From: Puniceibacterium sp. IMCC21224
GTDB lineage: Bacteria > Pseudomonadota > Alphaproteobacteria > Rhodobacterales > Rhodobacteraceae
Direction: 5' to 3'
Length of the DNA: 64,000 bases
NCBI RefSeq assembly: GCF_001038505.1
Contig: NZ_LDPY01000005.1
Coordinates: 62,001-126,000 of the forward strand
Under the pieces are notes generated by a model. It was not told the DNA's origin, did no database searches, and saw only the letters and a list, made by a program, of their open reading frames with translations. Within the stretch, counting starts at the first letter, position 1, and every line of letters begins with the position of its first letter. Positions 25,705 to 34,708 of the stretch are shown one piece after another. A program made the position numbers and the translations under genes.

Positions 25705-26571
25705 GTGGAGATGAACCAGATCAGGTATTTTTTGGCTGTCTGCCAGCATCGCAACTTCACCCATTCCGCTAGCGCCTCAAATGTTTCCCAACCGTCCTTG
25801 ACGACCGCGATCAAGAAACTTGAACACGAGCTCGGGGGTGATCTGTTTGTCAGGGACCGCGCGGGATGCAGGTTGACGGCACTCGGAAAACTCATGCAGC
25901 CAAGGCTACAGAAAGCGCATGACGAAACGCAGGCAGCTAAGGCAGAAGCCGTCCGCCACACGCGACTAGAGCGGGTTCCTATTTCTGTAGGTGTTGGCGA
26001 AACGATTGGTCACAACCGGATTTCAGCCGCCGTGGAACGCTTCCGTACACGATTGCCGCAAGCCGAAATAGAGTTGATCGTGGCGTCTGCCTCCAAGCTT
26101 CTGTCCGGATTGCGAGAGGGTGAATTTGACGTCGTTGTCACAGCGGCGACGGTCAGTGAAGACCTCTATCGAATAGACCAGCTCTATGACGAGTCCTACA
26201 AAGTTGTGGTGTCCAAGTCGCACCCGTTGTCTGGACGAAACGCTATTTCTCTTTCGACACTCGCTGAAACTGACATGCTCGATCGACCCAATTGCGAAAT
26301 GCGCGATGCGTTGCATCGGGCATGTGCAGACCAAGGTCACGAACTCTACGCGGCCTATCGGTCAAATCGCGTGGATTGGTTAGTCGAACTCGCGCGGCAG
26401 GGATTAGGCGCGGTGATTTTGCCAACCACGGCAATTCCAGCAGATAGGGGCCTCGTTTCGATACTCATCGACGGCCTTGAAATTTCGCGAACTGTTTCTG
26501 CTCTTCGTTATCGGCACCAAACGACGAGACCAGAGACAAATGATCTGATCCGTGAGATTGCGCGTGTGTAG
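25705..26571 (+). CDS. LysR-family transcriptional regulator
   Basis: A 288-residue regulator. The N-terminal HTH reads MNQIRYFLAVCQHRNFTHSA then NVSQPSLTTAIKKLEHELGG and DLFVRDRAG; the rest is the two-lobed effector domain. A GTG at 25705 with GGAG eight bases ahead gives the usual start two residues before MNQIRYF; the frame also allows 25687 and an ATG at 25711. It is divergent from the ABM-like gene, with 150 bases between, containing the short palindrome TGCCTCAGGCA (25617-25627), so it probably controls that gene and itself. Confidence 0.87.
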   Translation: MEMNQIRYFLAVCQHRNFTHSASASNVSQPSLTTAIKKLEHELGGDLFVRDRAGCRLTALGKLMQPRLQKAHDETQAAKAEAVRHTRLERVPISVGVGETIGHNRISAAVERFRTRLPQAEIELIVASASKLLSGLREGEFDVVVTAATVSEDLYRIDQLYDESYKVVVSKSHPLSGRNAISLSTLAETDMLDRPNCEMRDALHRACADQGHELYAAYRSNRVDWLVELARQGLGAVILPTTAIPADRGLVSILIDGLEISRTVSALRYRHQTTRPETNDLIREIARV

Positions 26572-26661
26572 GCGTAGTCTCATTGATGGCCGACATTCGC
26601 GCATAGTGCAGTAACTGGTACTTTGGGCTCGATGCGGACATCTGCCGGCCGTGCTGACCCG

Positions 26662-26960
26662 TTACGAGGCTCGTAACACGTCCGTTGGGCCGATCCATGC
26701 CCACCGCGCTTCCAGCCACCTGATGTAAAGGTTCAGGTTCTTGGTGGCCGGTCCGCAGAGGGGCTTGATGAATTTGTCGTAGCGGGCGTGAAGCGAGTTC
26801 ACGTTCTGGATGTGATAGCTGCCCGCCGTGACGCGCGTGCCGGGCTTGGTGCCGACCAAGACGTGTTCGATGCCGCAGTGGCGTAACCCTTAGCGCCGTC
26901 CGAGCACAGCACGGCATCCTTCGGCATGAGGGGCACTATCGCACGCTCCAGCGTTGCGCT
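26662..26960 (-). pseudogene. IS1595-type transposase remnant
   Basis: The minus strand has VTAGSYHIQNVNSLHARYDK and FIKPLCGPATKNLNLYIRWL, the C-terminal signature of IS1595-like (IS1016-type) transposases, preceded in another frame by LMPKDAVLCSDGAKGYAT. The two parts are joined by a frameshift and the N-terminal half is missing, so it is a decayed copy. Confidence 0.65.
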
Positions 26961-27212
26961 CTAGCGGTTCAGAAGTCGCTGACGTAGCCGCGCACCGCCC
27001 CGATCAGCGACGGTGAGAATGGGTAGCTGCCACTTCGAGAGGCCCCGCAACATCCCAACACGATTTGCAGACACCCCCCTAAACATTTGAAAAACCAGCC
27101 TCCCATACCTGCTGGGACCTGACCACCCGTATAGCAGAGCGAGATAGGCACTAATCCATTGCGGGAGCGAGTACGCTGGCTCTTACTCCCTACAGGTGCT
27201 GCCGCCAGCGGA
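26961..27212. other. Gene-free stretch beside the IS1595 remnant
   Basis: Together with the remnant this forms a 640-base stretch (26572-27212) with no intact gene between the LysR gene and the helix-turn-helix gene. I see no repeats, promoter or coding signal in this part. Confidence 0.5.
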
Positions 27213-28055
27213 TCATCTGGATATTTCCCCTGCCAACACCGCTCTTCCGTGCACCGCCAAAGTTGCTGAAAACCTCTGGCACCCAAACCTGCGGATCACA
27301 TCGAGTACCCGCGCTTCGTAGGCAGCGTGTCCGATCAAGCGACACAAGTCGGACGCGTGGAACTGGCGGTTCGCAGTAGGTGCGGCTTGCATCTGTCTCA
27401 GCAATTCGCGCTCTTTGGGGTCCGTTATTGGTCTCGCGGGCGGCTTGACCGCGGGACGAGATTGAGTTCCCGACGAATTTCGCCACCGGCGCATGAAGCC
27501 AAGCAGGAAGCCGGCCGGCACCCTGCCGTTGCCTCGGGATCGGTTGAAGGCGAGGAAGCGATCCCAGATGACCTGGGTGTCGATGTTCCAGCAGGGCAAC
27601 GTGGCCTTCGCCGCTTTGATGAGCTCTGCCCAACTGGTCTGGAAAACGTTCGAACTCGCGGTGATATCGATCAGCCCTGAGAAGATAGTTTTGTTATTAA
27701 TATTTCTAGATAGTGATGTGTCGCCTTCACCTGACACGAGATCATGGGTTTCACTCTCTTCGTCGAAGGCGGAAAACCGAAAGATCCAGGGCGCGAACTT
27801 GCCATTCGGCTTCGCCCGCTCGAGCTGCAACTCCGACGTCTCAAGTTCGCTCAAAAGAACCGAAAGATATTGTCTTGAGACACCCATCTTCTCCGCTAGG
27901 GCAGAGAGGGTGAAGGCTGCCGTTCCGCGCGACAAACCGTTGTAGCCATCCTTCCAGGCGATGGCATCGAGGATGAGGGTGGCAAGCTTGTGCGCAGCAA
28001 CAGAGAGATTTGTCTGCGTGATCCGTCTCAGGATCAGGCCGGTCGTAGGTTCCAT
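27213..28055 (-). CDS. Helix-turn-helix protein at the edge of the transfer module
   Basis: A 280-residue protein. The first third contains LSVAAHKLATLILDAIAW and a clear HTH, TLSALAEKMGVSRQYLSVLL, followed by a beta wing (GKFAPWIFRFSAF). A middle acidic linker leads to a second helical region (WDRFLAFNRSRGNGRVPAGF). AAGGAG precedes the ATG at 28055. The shape recalls plasmid replication initiators or regulators, but no family is recognised. It could control transfer genes or replication of the element. Two palindromes lie just upstream (28110-28184). Confidence 0.6.
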   Translation of the reverse strand: MEPTTGLILRRITQTNLSVAAHKLATLILDAIAWKDGYNGLSRGTAAFTLSALAEKMGVSRQYLSVLLSELETSELQLERAKPNGKFAPWIFRFSAFDEESETHDLVSGEGDTSLSRNINNKTIFSGLIDITASSNVFQTSWAELIKAAKATLPCWNIDTQVIWDRFLAFNRSRGNGRVPAGFLLGFMRRWRNSSGTQSRPAVKPPARPITDPKERELLRQMQAAPTANRQFHASDLCRLIGHAAYEARVLDVIRRFGCQRFSATLAVHGRAVLAGEISR

Positions 28056-28109
28056 GGTCGAGGTCTCCTTGGAGATCCGACGCCATGTCGTGAGACAACA
28101 ACATTCTTG

Positions 28110-28130
28110 CCAGCAAAACAACTTTGCTGG
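28110..28130. promoter_or_regulatory. Inverted repeat upstream of the HTH gene
   Basis: Perfect 8-base arms ccagcaaa / tttgctgg with a 5-base spacer lie 55 bases before the HTH start; a possible operator. Confidence 0.4.
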
Positions 28131-28151
28131 TTGCAGGTGTTTTGGCGGTGC

Positions 28152-28184
28152 GCTAGGAAACTCTTGTTCACGGAGTTTTCTAGC
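28152..28184. promoter_or_regulatory. Second inverted repeat upstream of the HTH gene
   Basis: Twelve-base arms (28152-28163, 28173-28184) with one mismatch and a 9-base spacer. With the repeat at 28110 it makes a compact regulatory or origin-like region between the HTH gene and the exported protein upstream. Confidence 0.4.
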
Positions 28185-28291
28185 ACGGCGTCAGGCTTCA
28201 CGGTCTGGCGTCGTCTCCTTTTTGGGGGCTTTGCACAGCCTTTCGTGCGGGGTTGTGATGACGCGCGCGGCAAGACCGCGTGCAGATTTTG

Positions 28292-28945
28292 TCAGTAGCG
28301 AACTTCTTCAGAACCATAGTTCCCGGCGTGATCACGCCAGTCGACGAAGACGGAGCGGTAGAAGTAGCTGCCGCATCCATTCGGGATGCTCAGGCCAGAT
28401 GCAGCCGGCACTTGGCCCACGTTGGATCTTGTCCATCGGTAGTCGCCCTGCACTCCGTAGGACCCCAATCGCGTGGAATCGGTGCGATTGCAGTCGCCAT
28501 CTCGGTTTTCATGCTGGCGGTACTGAATGTGATAGACGCGAATGCTGCGCACGAAATCAAAGGCGTCGCCTGAGATGTCGATGTCGGCTTGTTCATCCGC
28601 CTGGACGCGAACAAGGGGTGTCGGAGTCGATACCTGCGGTTCGGGCGGATCGCGAAACGTGATGTCATAAAGGCGTTCCATAGGCGACAACGGACTTGGT
28701 TCGTTGAACGACACACCCATCGGACACCGCCAGATTTGTAGGGGCGGCTCGATCGGCCATGGCGTGATCCGCCGAATGAAGACCGCTCTGGCATGGGCGC
28801 AGGGCGCGGAGGCAGGCCAGCCGCCCGCAAGGCAGAGGAGGATCGCACAGTCCACTTGATAGGCCTGAGCCGGACCTGACGAGGCCATTAGTCCGGATAT
28901 GCTTATTGCCGTGGCTGTTGCCACGCCGTGGATCACGTGCTTCAT
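28292..28945 (-). CDS. Exported protein associated with the transfer module
   Basis: A 217-residue protein with a signal peptide ending SGPAQA (residue 28 or so). The mature N-terminus DCAILLCLAGGWPASAPCAH, then RITPWPIEPPLQIWRCPM, is rich in Cys, Pro and Trp. A later basic/aromatic segment SIRVYHIQYRQH and four further cysteine-containing stretches suggest a disulphide-bonded periplasmic protein. The long frame above 28945 lacks signal-like sequence, so the ATG at 28945 is preferred. The motif LLCLAGGWP appears familiar from alphaproteobacterial conjugative islands; its function is unknown. Confidence 0.6.
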   Translation of the reverse strand: MKHVIHGVATATAISISGLMASSGPAQAYQVDCAILLCLAGGWPASAPCAHARAVFIRRITPWPIEPPLQIWRCPMGVSFNEPSPLSPMERLYDITFRDPPEPQVSTPTPLVRVQADEQADIDISGDAFDFVRSIRVYHIQYRQHENRDGDCNRTDSTRLGSYGVQGDYRWTRSNVGQVPAASGLSIPNGCGSYFYRSVFVDWRDHAGNYGSEEVRY

Positions 28946-29418
28946 GATGCCGACTCCATCTATAATGGTGCAGCGATACGAAACAACATTACCGATAGCA
29001 AGGCGATTTGATTGATGGCGACTTGCGATTGTTCGCTTGTGTCGCGTGACGGCTTCCAAGATCTGATGACGGTTTGAGCTCTTGAGGCGTCCTGGAAGCG
29101 GCCAAAATTGCGGCCTCCTTTCACGTCCATTGCCAAACAAACAACTGTTACAAAAAGAAAATATGGCGTTCCAATACGGCCACGAAACCGGTCACGGAAG
29201 AACAGACCGCATGAGCCCGTCAAACGGCGTGTCGCAGCGCCCATGGTCCCGGGAAGGGCAGTGTCGGAAAACTGTCGAGCCCGGTTCTCCGGCTGGAATC
29301 CGGGAACGGAAGGGCGGGTGGAGCAACGATCCTGTGTTGTGGCCTATGTTGGGATCGAACATGCGCTTGAAGATTTATGGCAGTATCTGATACGATTGAG
29401 CATGGATAGGAGAGTCTG
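28946..29418. other. Intergenic stretch before the toxin-antitoxin genes
   Basis: No convincing gene in 473 bases. Overlapping frames on both strands have unusual composition and no good ribosome sites. The last 60 bases carry the parD promoter region, including GTATCTGATAC at 29383-29393, a palindrome that could be the ParD operator. Confidence 0.45.
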
Positions 29419-29661
29419 ATGCCAAACGTCCACCTGACCGAACCGATGCAGAAATATGTGCAGGCGCAGATCGAGTCCGGCGCCTACGCCAATCTGAGCG
29501 AAGTCGTGCGCGCCGGCGTAAGGATGCTGATGGAGAAGGATGGCGCGCGGCAGTTCTATGCCCTCAAGGCCGATCTCGAGATGGCAGCCACCCTGGCCGA
29601 GAATGGGGATTTCGCCGAGTTCGATGCCCAAGCCTTCGAACCGGATGCGTTTGATCGCTGA
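29419..29661 (+). CDS. parD: ParD-family antitoxin
   Basis: An 80-residue antitoxin. The ribbon-helix-helix DNA-binding part is MPNVHLTEPMQKYVQAQIES, then GAYANLSEVVRAGVRMLMEK; the C-terminal half (ALKADLEMAATLAENGDFAE) is the flexible segment that wraps the toxin. AGGAGAG precedes the ATG. The toxin gene starts five bases after the stop. The pair probably stabilises the element, with ParD repressing its own promoter. Confidence 0.88.
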   Translation: MPNVHLTEPMQKYVQAQIESGAYANLSEVVRAGVRMLMEKDGARQFYALKADLEMAATLAENGDFAEFDAQAFEPDAFDR

Positions 29662-29666
29662 CCCGA

Positions 29667-29987
29667 ATGACGATTCGGCTTTCCGGACAGGCCAAGTCCG
29701 ACCTTGAAGAGATACGCACCTACACCGTCGAAACATGGGGCAGGGACCAATGGCTCGTCTATTACCGCCAGTTGGTCACCGCCTTCGAGCGGATCACTGG
29801 GGATCCCGACGCGGGCCGGGACAGGAGTCTCTTTGTCCCGGGGATGCGGTCCGTCAATTGCCAGCGACACGTGATCTTCTACAAGCGGCTCGATGCGGCG
29901 GATGGCGCGGCAGTCATCCTGCGCATCGTGCATCAGCGCCGCAACATGCCCGCACTCGTCTACTACGAGGATCTCGACGGCGGTTAA
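29667..29987 (+). CDS. parE: ParE/RelE-superfamily toxin
   Basis: A 106-residue toxin of the ParE type: MTIRLSGQAKSDLEEIRTYT, then FVPGMRSVNCQRHVIFYKRL and ILRIVHQRRNMPAL, the usual C-terminal basic strand. ParE proteins inhibit DNA gyrase and are neutralised by the ParD encoded directly before. Length and gene order are normal. Confidence 0.88.
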   Translation: MTIRLSGQAKSDLEEIRTYTVETWGRDQWLVYYRQLVTAFERITGDPDAGRDRSLFVPGMRSVNCQRHVIFYKRLDAADGAAVILRIVHQRRNMPALVYYEDLDGG

Positions 29988-30001
29988 GCCCATGCGGTTG
30001 C

Positions 30002-30280
30002 TCAGTCCAATAGCTCGATCAGTCTTCCATAGTCTTCACTGACCTCGCGCGCCTCCTGAAACGCCCGTTGGCGCTCGGCATCAAGACAGCGGAAGTATTC
30101 CTGAATGTCGGCAATGTAGCCCTCGAAATCAGAACGCAGCAGATCGGCATAGGCACGAATGTCTTCTCGCGACTGAGGCAAGAACGGTCGTTCGGGAGGT
30201 ACGCAATCTGCTGCCGCGGCTATCGGCATGCTTCCAAGCAGGAACGCGAACAGCAACGGTGCGTTGCGCGCAATAAACAA
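30002..30280 (-). CDS. Small exported protein near the transfer operon
   Basis: A 92-residue protein with a signal peptide (LLFAFLLGSMPIAAAA, cleavage near residue 24) and a short helical, acidic mature chain: SREDIRAYADLLRSDFEGYI then EYFRCLDAERQRAFQEAREV. Two cysteines (DCVPP, FRCLD). It ends 14 bases past the ParE stop, on the other strand, and diverges from the virB operon. Unknown function; perhaps a transfer accessory or exclusion factor. Confidence 0.55.
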   Translation of the reverse strand: MFIARNAPLLFAFLLGSMPIAAAADCVPPERPFLPQSREDIRAYADLLRSDFEGYIADIQEYFRCLDAERQRAFQEAREVSEDYGRLIELLD

Positions 30281-30379
30281 CCGCAGGGCAAAACTCCTTT
30301 GCCGCCTTTAAGATTATCATTCTGTCGGCTATCACCGTTATCGGAGCAAGGCGAACTTCGTCAACACGTTATTATTGTC

Positions 30380-30408
30380 TTGCTATCATTAATGTTGTTT
30401 TGTATCGC
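30380..30408 (+). promoter_or_regulatory. Candidate promoter of the virB operon
   Basis: An AT-rich island in GC-rich surroundings contains TTGCTA (30380-30385) and, 17 bases on, TATCGC (30403-30408), about 65 bases ahead of the first gene of the plus-strand transfer operon. Confidence 0.35.
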
Positions 30409-30474
30409 TCACGGTGTTGCGACCCCGTGGGCCTGATACTGCACCCAGGCAGAACAAGGACCCAAGGGAAGGCC

Positions 30475-30834
30475 ATGATAGAAGAAGCCCCGAATGTGGT
30501 TACAGAAGACGGACTGCGCGGCTTGCTCGCCGAGGGCTACCTCATTGAGGTGGTCTGCAAGGATGGAGCTGAGAAGCGCCATAACAGTTGGTACGGCACA
30601 TGGGTCATCCGTGCCGTTGCTGAAGACGGGCGTGACGACAAGATGCTCGTCACGAGCCGTAGCTATCTCAAGGTTCGCGAGTTCAAGACGATTGTCGGAC
30701 TTGTCAGCTTCCTTGCCGACATGGGCTGCACGACTGCCAGCATCCCGCTCATCGAAGGCGCCCGCGAGCGCCATGCAGCACCCGGGCGCACGCCCGAACC
30801 ACGAACCGGCCCGGTTCTGGTCAAGGACAACTGA
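30475..30834 (+). CDS. Hypothetical protein at the head of the virB operon
   Basis: A 119-residue soluble protein: [40 protein letters not shown], then [20 protein letters not shown]. It is compact, beta-rich and without signal peptide. GGGAAGG precedes the ATG at 30475. Its end overlaps the start of the VirB1-like gene. Possibly a regulator of transfer; no family recognised. Confidence 0.6.
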   Translation: MIEEAPNVVTEDGLRGLLAEGYLIEVVCKDGAEKRHNSWYGTWVIRAVAEDGRDDKMLVTSRSYLKVREFKTIVGLVSFLADMGCTTASIPLIEGARERHAAPGRTPEPRTGPVLVKDN

Positions 30835-31543
30835 CCGCGCATTTGCGCTCGTTGTTGCATTGGGTACAGGTGTTTGTTCAGCACCCCCGGCCCTTGCCGA
30901 CGGTTTCATCTTCCAGGTCAGCCCCGATGGCCGACTGATCGACACAACTGATACCACGAGCACCTTGCGCTCGTTCACCGGCGACGACGATGCCCGGAAT
31001 GGGCCCCTCCCAGATCGCCTCTTTCTTTTTGCAGCACCGCAGTCCCGCGGGGATGATGATCCCCTGAGCGATGTGACGGCTGCAGCAGCGGTCGCCCCAC
31101 GCGCGGTCCGCGCCTCCCCCGAAATCCTCCACGCCATCGAGACCACCGCGCTGCGCTACGGCAGCCATGACGCTCTGCGTCAGGCGGGCCTGTCGGTCAT
31201 CGATTGGGCGCTGTTCTACCGCGCCAATATCGAGGTCGAGAGCGCCTATAACCCGCATGCGCTGAGCCCGGTTGGAGCCATCGGGCTCGGCCAGCTGATG
31301 CCCGACACCGCGCGCGATCTTGGCGTCGATCCCCATGACGTCGCCCAGAACCTCGACGGCTCGGCCCGTTACCTGCTGATGATGCTCGAGCAGTTCGGCG
31401 ATCCCGCGCTGGCGCTTGCGGCCTACAATGCCGGTCCCCATGCGGTCACCCGCCATGGCGGCATTCCCCCATTTCAAGAAACCCAAGGCCATGTGGCCCG
31501 TGTGACAGCCGTGTTCCAGCGGCTGAGAGGAGACCTGTCGTGA
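30773..31543 (+). CDS. virB1: VirB1-like lytic transglycosylase
   Basis: A 256-residue exported peptidoglycan hydrolase that opens the cell wall for assembly of the type IV secretion system. After a basic N-terminus comes a hydrophobic signal ([19 protein letters not shown]). The SLT domain (about 110-250) has the catalytic glutamate in [20 protein letters not shown], then [15 protein letters not shown] and [13 protein letters not shown]. The start at 30773 overlaps the previous gene by 62 bases; a later TTG is possible. It ends overlapping the pilin start. Confidence 0.82.
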   Translation: MQHPGARPNHEPARFWSRTTDRAFALVVALGTGVCSAPPALADGFIFQVSPDGRLIDTTDTTSTLRSFTGDDDARNGPLPDRLFLFAAPQSRGDDDPLSDVTAAAAVAPRAVRASPEILHAIETTALRYGSHDALRQAGLSVIDWALFYRANIEVESAYNPHALSPVGAIGLGQLMPDTARDLGVDPHDVAQNLDGSARYLLMMLEQFGDPALALAAYNAGPHAVTRHGGIPPFQETQGHVARVTAVFQRLRGDLS

Positions 31544-31830
31544 CGTCCAAATCTTCCCTTGTCGCGCTCGGCGCGATGGCCCTGATCGTGCTGGCCAGCC
31601 CCGCACTGGCACAAAGCATCGACCTATCGCCCGTACAGACGCTTCTGCAGGGCATCGTCGATGCGATCACCGGCCCGTTGGGCATCGTGATCGGCACGCT
31701 CGCGCTGATCGGCGTGTTCCTCTCCTGGCTCTTCGGCATCCTCGATTTCCGTCAGGCACTTTGGGTCGTGGTCGCGATCGCGGGCATCGCCGCGGCACCC
31801 ACCATCGTCGCCGCCATCTGGACGACCTGA
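31540..31830 (+). CDS. virB2: VirB2/TrbC-family pilin
   Basis: A 96-residue prepilin. A signal peptide ending SPALAQ (near residue 25) is followed by two hydrophobic helices, [20 protein letters not shown] and [20 protein letters not shown], the topology of the conjugative pilus subunit. A GTG start (31540) overlaps the VirB1 stop. Confidence 0.88.
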   Translation: MTSKSSLVALGAMALIVLASPALAQSIDLSPVQTLLQGIVDAITGPLGIVIGTLALIGVFLSWLFGILDFRQALWVVVAIAGIAAAPTIVAAIWTT

Positions 31831-31839
31831 GAATCACCC

Positions 31840-32118
31840 ATGTCCGACCAGTCCCGCGTGTTCATCGGCCTTCTCAGGCCGCCCAAGCTGATGGGCTTGC
31901 CGATCATGTACGCCATGGTCTGGCTCTTCGGCTCGACGCTCCTGTTCCTCTGGGTCCAGAGCTGGGTGGTGGCCGTCTTCGCGGGGCTGGCCTGGCCGGC
32001 GCTTTGGAAAGCCGCGGACTGGGATCCGAACTTCCTCGACGTCCTGGTCATCACCTTGCAGGAAACCCCGCCCACGGCGAACCGCAAGCTTCACGGGGGC
32101 GACAGCTATGCCCCGTGA
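31840..32118 (+). CDS. virB3: VirB3-like membrane protein
   Basis: A 92-residue inner membrane protein with one hydrophobic region, LPIMYAMVWLFGSTLLFLWV, extended by SWVVAVFAGLAWPALWKAAD. The opening VFIGLLRPPKLMGLP is typical of VirB3. It partners VirB4 at the base of the channel; its 3' end overlaps the virB4 start by 11 bases. Confidence 0.85.
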   Translation: MSDQSRVFIGLLRPPKLMGLPIMYAMVWLFGSTLLFLWVQSWVVAVFAGLAWPALWKAADWDPNFLDVLVITLQETPPTANRKLHGGDSYAP

Positions 32119-34492
32119 TGGAGTTGCCGATGACGTCGCAGACGCCCTCGATCCGCTGACCGCGCTGCCCGCTTGGTTCAAGGGCGAGAAGCGGCTCTCG
32201 TCGATGCTGCCTTACGTCAGCCTCGTGACCGACCGGACGATTCGGACCCGCGGGAACGAGCTGATGCAATGCATCCGGCTCGAAGGAGTGAACAGCACCA
32301 CGAGCGAGGATGCGCATCTCGACCGGATCGGCGGGCTTCTCGCCGGGATCGTCGCGCAGGTCGGGACCGAGTTCTCCTTCTACCTGCACAAAGTCTCGAA
32401 AGCGGTCGACGTGTCACTGCCGCCCATTCCGGGCGAAGGGTTCGCTGCCGCCGTCGATCAACGCTGGCGCGCGCATCTGGCTCAATCTGGCCTCCGCGAC
32501 AAGACGCTGACCCTGACGGTCCTGAAGCGCCCCGAGACAGGCAGCCGTCTGCCCTTCGGTCTGGGGGCGTCCCGTGCCTGGAATGCTGCCGACACGACAC
32601 GGCGTCTGCGCAAGCTCGACGAGGTCGTGGGGTTTCTGCTGTCGTCCTTCGATGAACTGAAACCCCGGCTGCTTGCCGCCAGCAGCGGCGAGCTTCTGGG
32701 CTTTCTCGGATCTCTGAACACCGGCGAGGAGCATCCGCTCTTCCCGCGATCGCGCCTCGGGGTGATCGCCGAGGATGTCGCCAATACCCGCGTCACCTTC
32801 CGCGGCACGACCATCGCGCTCTCCGACGGCGCTGTGGGCGACAAGCTCGGCGCGATCTTCGCGGTGAAGAACTATCCCGCCAAGACGGACAGCCTGATGC
32901 TCGACGAGCTGAACCTGCCCGTCGATATGGTGGTCACGCATTCTTTCGTGCCGATCAACGCAAACATCATGGCAGGCCGGATCAAGCGGCAGTTGCGCCT
33001 GATGCAGGCGGCCAATGACGGGGCCGTCAGCCTCGCGCAGGAGCTGGAACTCGCGCAGGACGATCTGGAATCCAAACGCCTGATCTTCGGCGAGCACCAC
33101 ATGACGGTGGCTGTCTATGCGCGATCCCAGACGGCACTCGACGACATCGCGGCCGAAATCCGCAACATCTCTGCCACCTCCGGCATCAACCTGATCTCGG
33201 AAGCCTTCGGGGCACGGGCGCATTTCATGGCGCAGCATCCGGGGAACACTGGCGCGCGCAGCCGCAAGGCTGCGATCACCAACCACAACTTCGCCGATCT
33301 CGCCACCTTTCACCGCACGCCGCTCGGCAAGACGGCCGCGCAAGTGCCCTGGGGCGTGCCGATCACGCTTTTTCCGACGCCAGAGCGCAGCGGGTTCCGC
33401 TTCAATTTCCACGAACAGGGCGCGCCGGACCGCGAGCCCACGGGTGGCCACACGCTGATCCTCGGCCGCCCCGGCTCGGGCAAATCCGTGCTGGCGGCTT
33501 TCTTGATGACCATGGCCCGGCGCGCAGGCGCGCGGCTCTTCGTCTTCGATTATCGCGCCGGCATGGAAATGGCCGTCCGCGCGCTTGGCGGCAGCTATTC
33601 GACCGTGCGGGCCGGGCGACCCACGGGCCTCAATCCCCTGCAGACCGAAATTGACGCCCGCGGGCAGGCTTGGCTGGCCGACTGGCTGGCAAGCCTTCTC
33701 GAGCGCCGCGACCAACCCCTGACCCCGGTGCAAACCAACCGCCTGCAGGAGGTCGTGCGCCAGAACGCCAGCGCCGGGAACGCAGGGCTGCGAAACTGGT
33801 CGGACTTTGCCTCGCTCCTCGTCTCGACCGATGACGAGGGCGATCTTTTCGAGCGGATGCAGGAATGGACGGCGGACGGCCGCTATGGCTGGATCTTCGG
33901 GGCCAATGCCGAGGACAGTTTCAGCATCGACGGTGACGTCGCAGGCTTTGACCTTACCGGCATCCTCGATTCCGAGAGTGAGCGGGAACGTATGGCGGTC
34001 CTCTCCTACCTCTTCCGCCGGGTCGAGCGCGTGATCGAAGATCGCAAGCCCACGATCATCGTGATTGATGAGGCCTGGAAGGCGCTGGACAACGCGTATT
34101 TCGCGGAGCGGCTCTCGAACTGGCTGGTCACCGCGCGCAAGCAGAACGCCGTCGTCGTGATGATGACGCAGTATGCGAGCCAGCTCGAGCGGACCCGGAC
34201 CGGCAAGACCATTGTGGAAGCCGTGCCGACGCAAGTTCTCTTGCCCAACATCCGCGCCTCAGCCGCCGACTACGCGATGCTCGGCCTCAGCGAGAAGGAA
34301 CTCGACGTGCTTCTGGGTGTCGGCTCCGCCTCGCGGCTGGCCCTCGTGCGCGATGACCGGGGTTCGGTGGTGATCGACGCCGATCTGAGCGCCCTTGGCC
34401 CCCTCGTGACCATCCTTGGCGGCATGGAAAAGGGCGAGGCCCTCGTCGGCCCCGACTACCGTGACCGCCCTGATTTCTGGAGAGTGACATGA
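32108..34492 (+). CDS. virB4: VirB4-family ATPase
   Basis: A 794-residue motor of the type IV secretion system. Walker A is LILGRPGSGKSVLAAFLM (near 450), Walker B is PTIIVIDEAWKALDNAYF (near 650), followed by VTARKQNAVVVMMTQYA. The N-terminal half is the membrane/core-associated CagE-type domain. Length and motifs are intact. It powers pilus assembly and substrate transfer with VirB11 and VirD4. It overlaps the genes on both sides. Confidence 0.93.
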   Translation: MPRDGVADDVADALDPLTALPAWFKGEKRLSSMLPYVSLVTDRTIRTRGNELMQCIRLEGVNSTTSEDAHLDRIGGLLAGIVAQVGTEFSFYLHKVSKAVDVSLPPIPGEGFAAAVDQRWRAHLAQSGLRDKTLTLTVLKRPETGSRLPFGLGASRAWNAADTTRRLRKLDEVVGFLLSSFDELKPRLLAASSGELLGFLGSLNTGEEHPLFPRSRLGVIAEDVANTRVTFRGTTIALSDGAVGDKLGAIFAVKNYPAKTDSLMLDELNLPVDMVVTHSFVPINANIMAGRIKRQLRLMQAANDGAVSLAQELELAQDDLESKRLIFGEHHMTVAVYARSQTALDDIAAEIRNISATSGINLISEAFGARAHFMAQHPGNTGARSRKAAITNHNFADLATFHRTPLGKTAAQVPWGVPITLFPTPERSGFRFNFHEQGAPDREPTGGHTLILGRPGSGKSVLAAFLMTMARRAGARLFVFDYRAGMEMAVRALGGSYSTVRAGRPTGLNPLQTEIDARGQAWLADWLASLLERRDQPLTPVQTNRLQEVVRQNASAGNAGLRNWSDFASLLVSTDDEGDLFERMQEWTADGRYGWIFGANAEDSFSIDGDVAGFDLTGILDSESERERMAVLSYLFRRVERVIEDRKPTIIVIDEAWKALDNAYFAERLSNWLVTARKQNAVVVMMTQYASQLERTRTGKTIVEAVPTQVLLPNIRASAADYAMLGLSEKELDVLLGVGSASRLALVRDDRGSVVIDADLSALGPLVTILGGMEKGEALVGPDYRDRPDFWRVT

Positions 34493-34704
34493 CCCGTACC
34501 ATCACCCGCAGCGTCGTGCTGCTTGGCCTCGGCCTGACCCTGACAGCCTGTGCGCAGCACAATCCCGCGCAGGCCAACTGCTTCAACTTCCGCGATGCGC
34601 CCACGCAGGCGGCAACCGCGACGACCACGATCTCGACCATGGGGGCGGAAGTCACGCGGCGCGACACGGCCTGCGATTTCGTGATGCTGGGGGCGGGCGG
34701 CTAA
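34489..34704 (+). CDS. VirB7-like lipoprotein
   Basis: A 71-residue lipoprotein with a hydrophobic signal and lipobox LTLTACAQ (lipidated Cys near residue 21). Two more cysteines follow (ANCFNF, TACDFV). In this operon position, directly after virB4, a small lipoprotein that anchors VirB9 at the outer membrane is expected. Sequence similarity to VirB7 cannot be judged at this length. Confidence 0.65.
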   Translation: MTRTITRSVVLLGLGLTLTACAQHNPAQANCFNFRDAPTQAATATTTISTMGAEVTRRDTACDFVMLGAGG

Positions 34705-34708
34705 GCCG

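Noticed and set aside
29082..29419. Overlapping ORFs before parD on both strands
   Set aside because: No ribosome sites and atypical composition; treated as intergenic.
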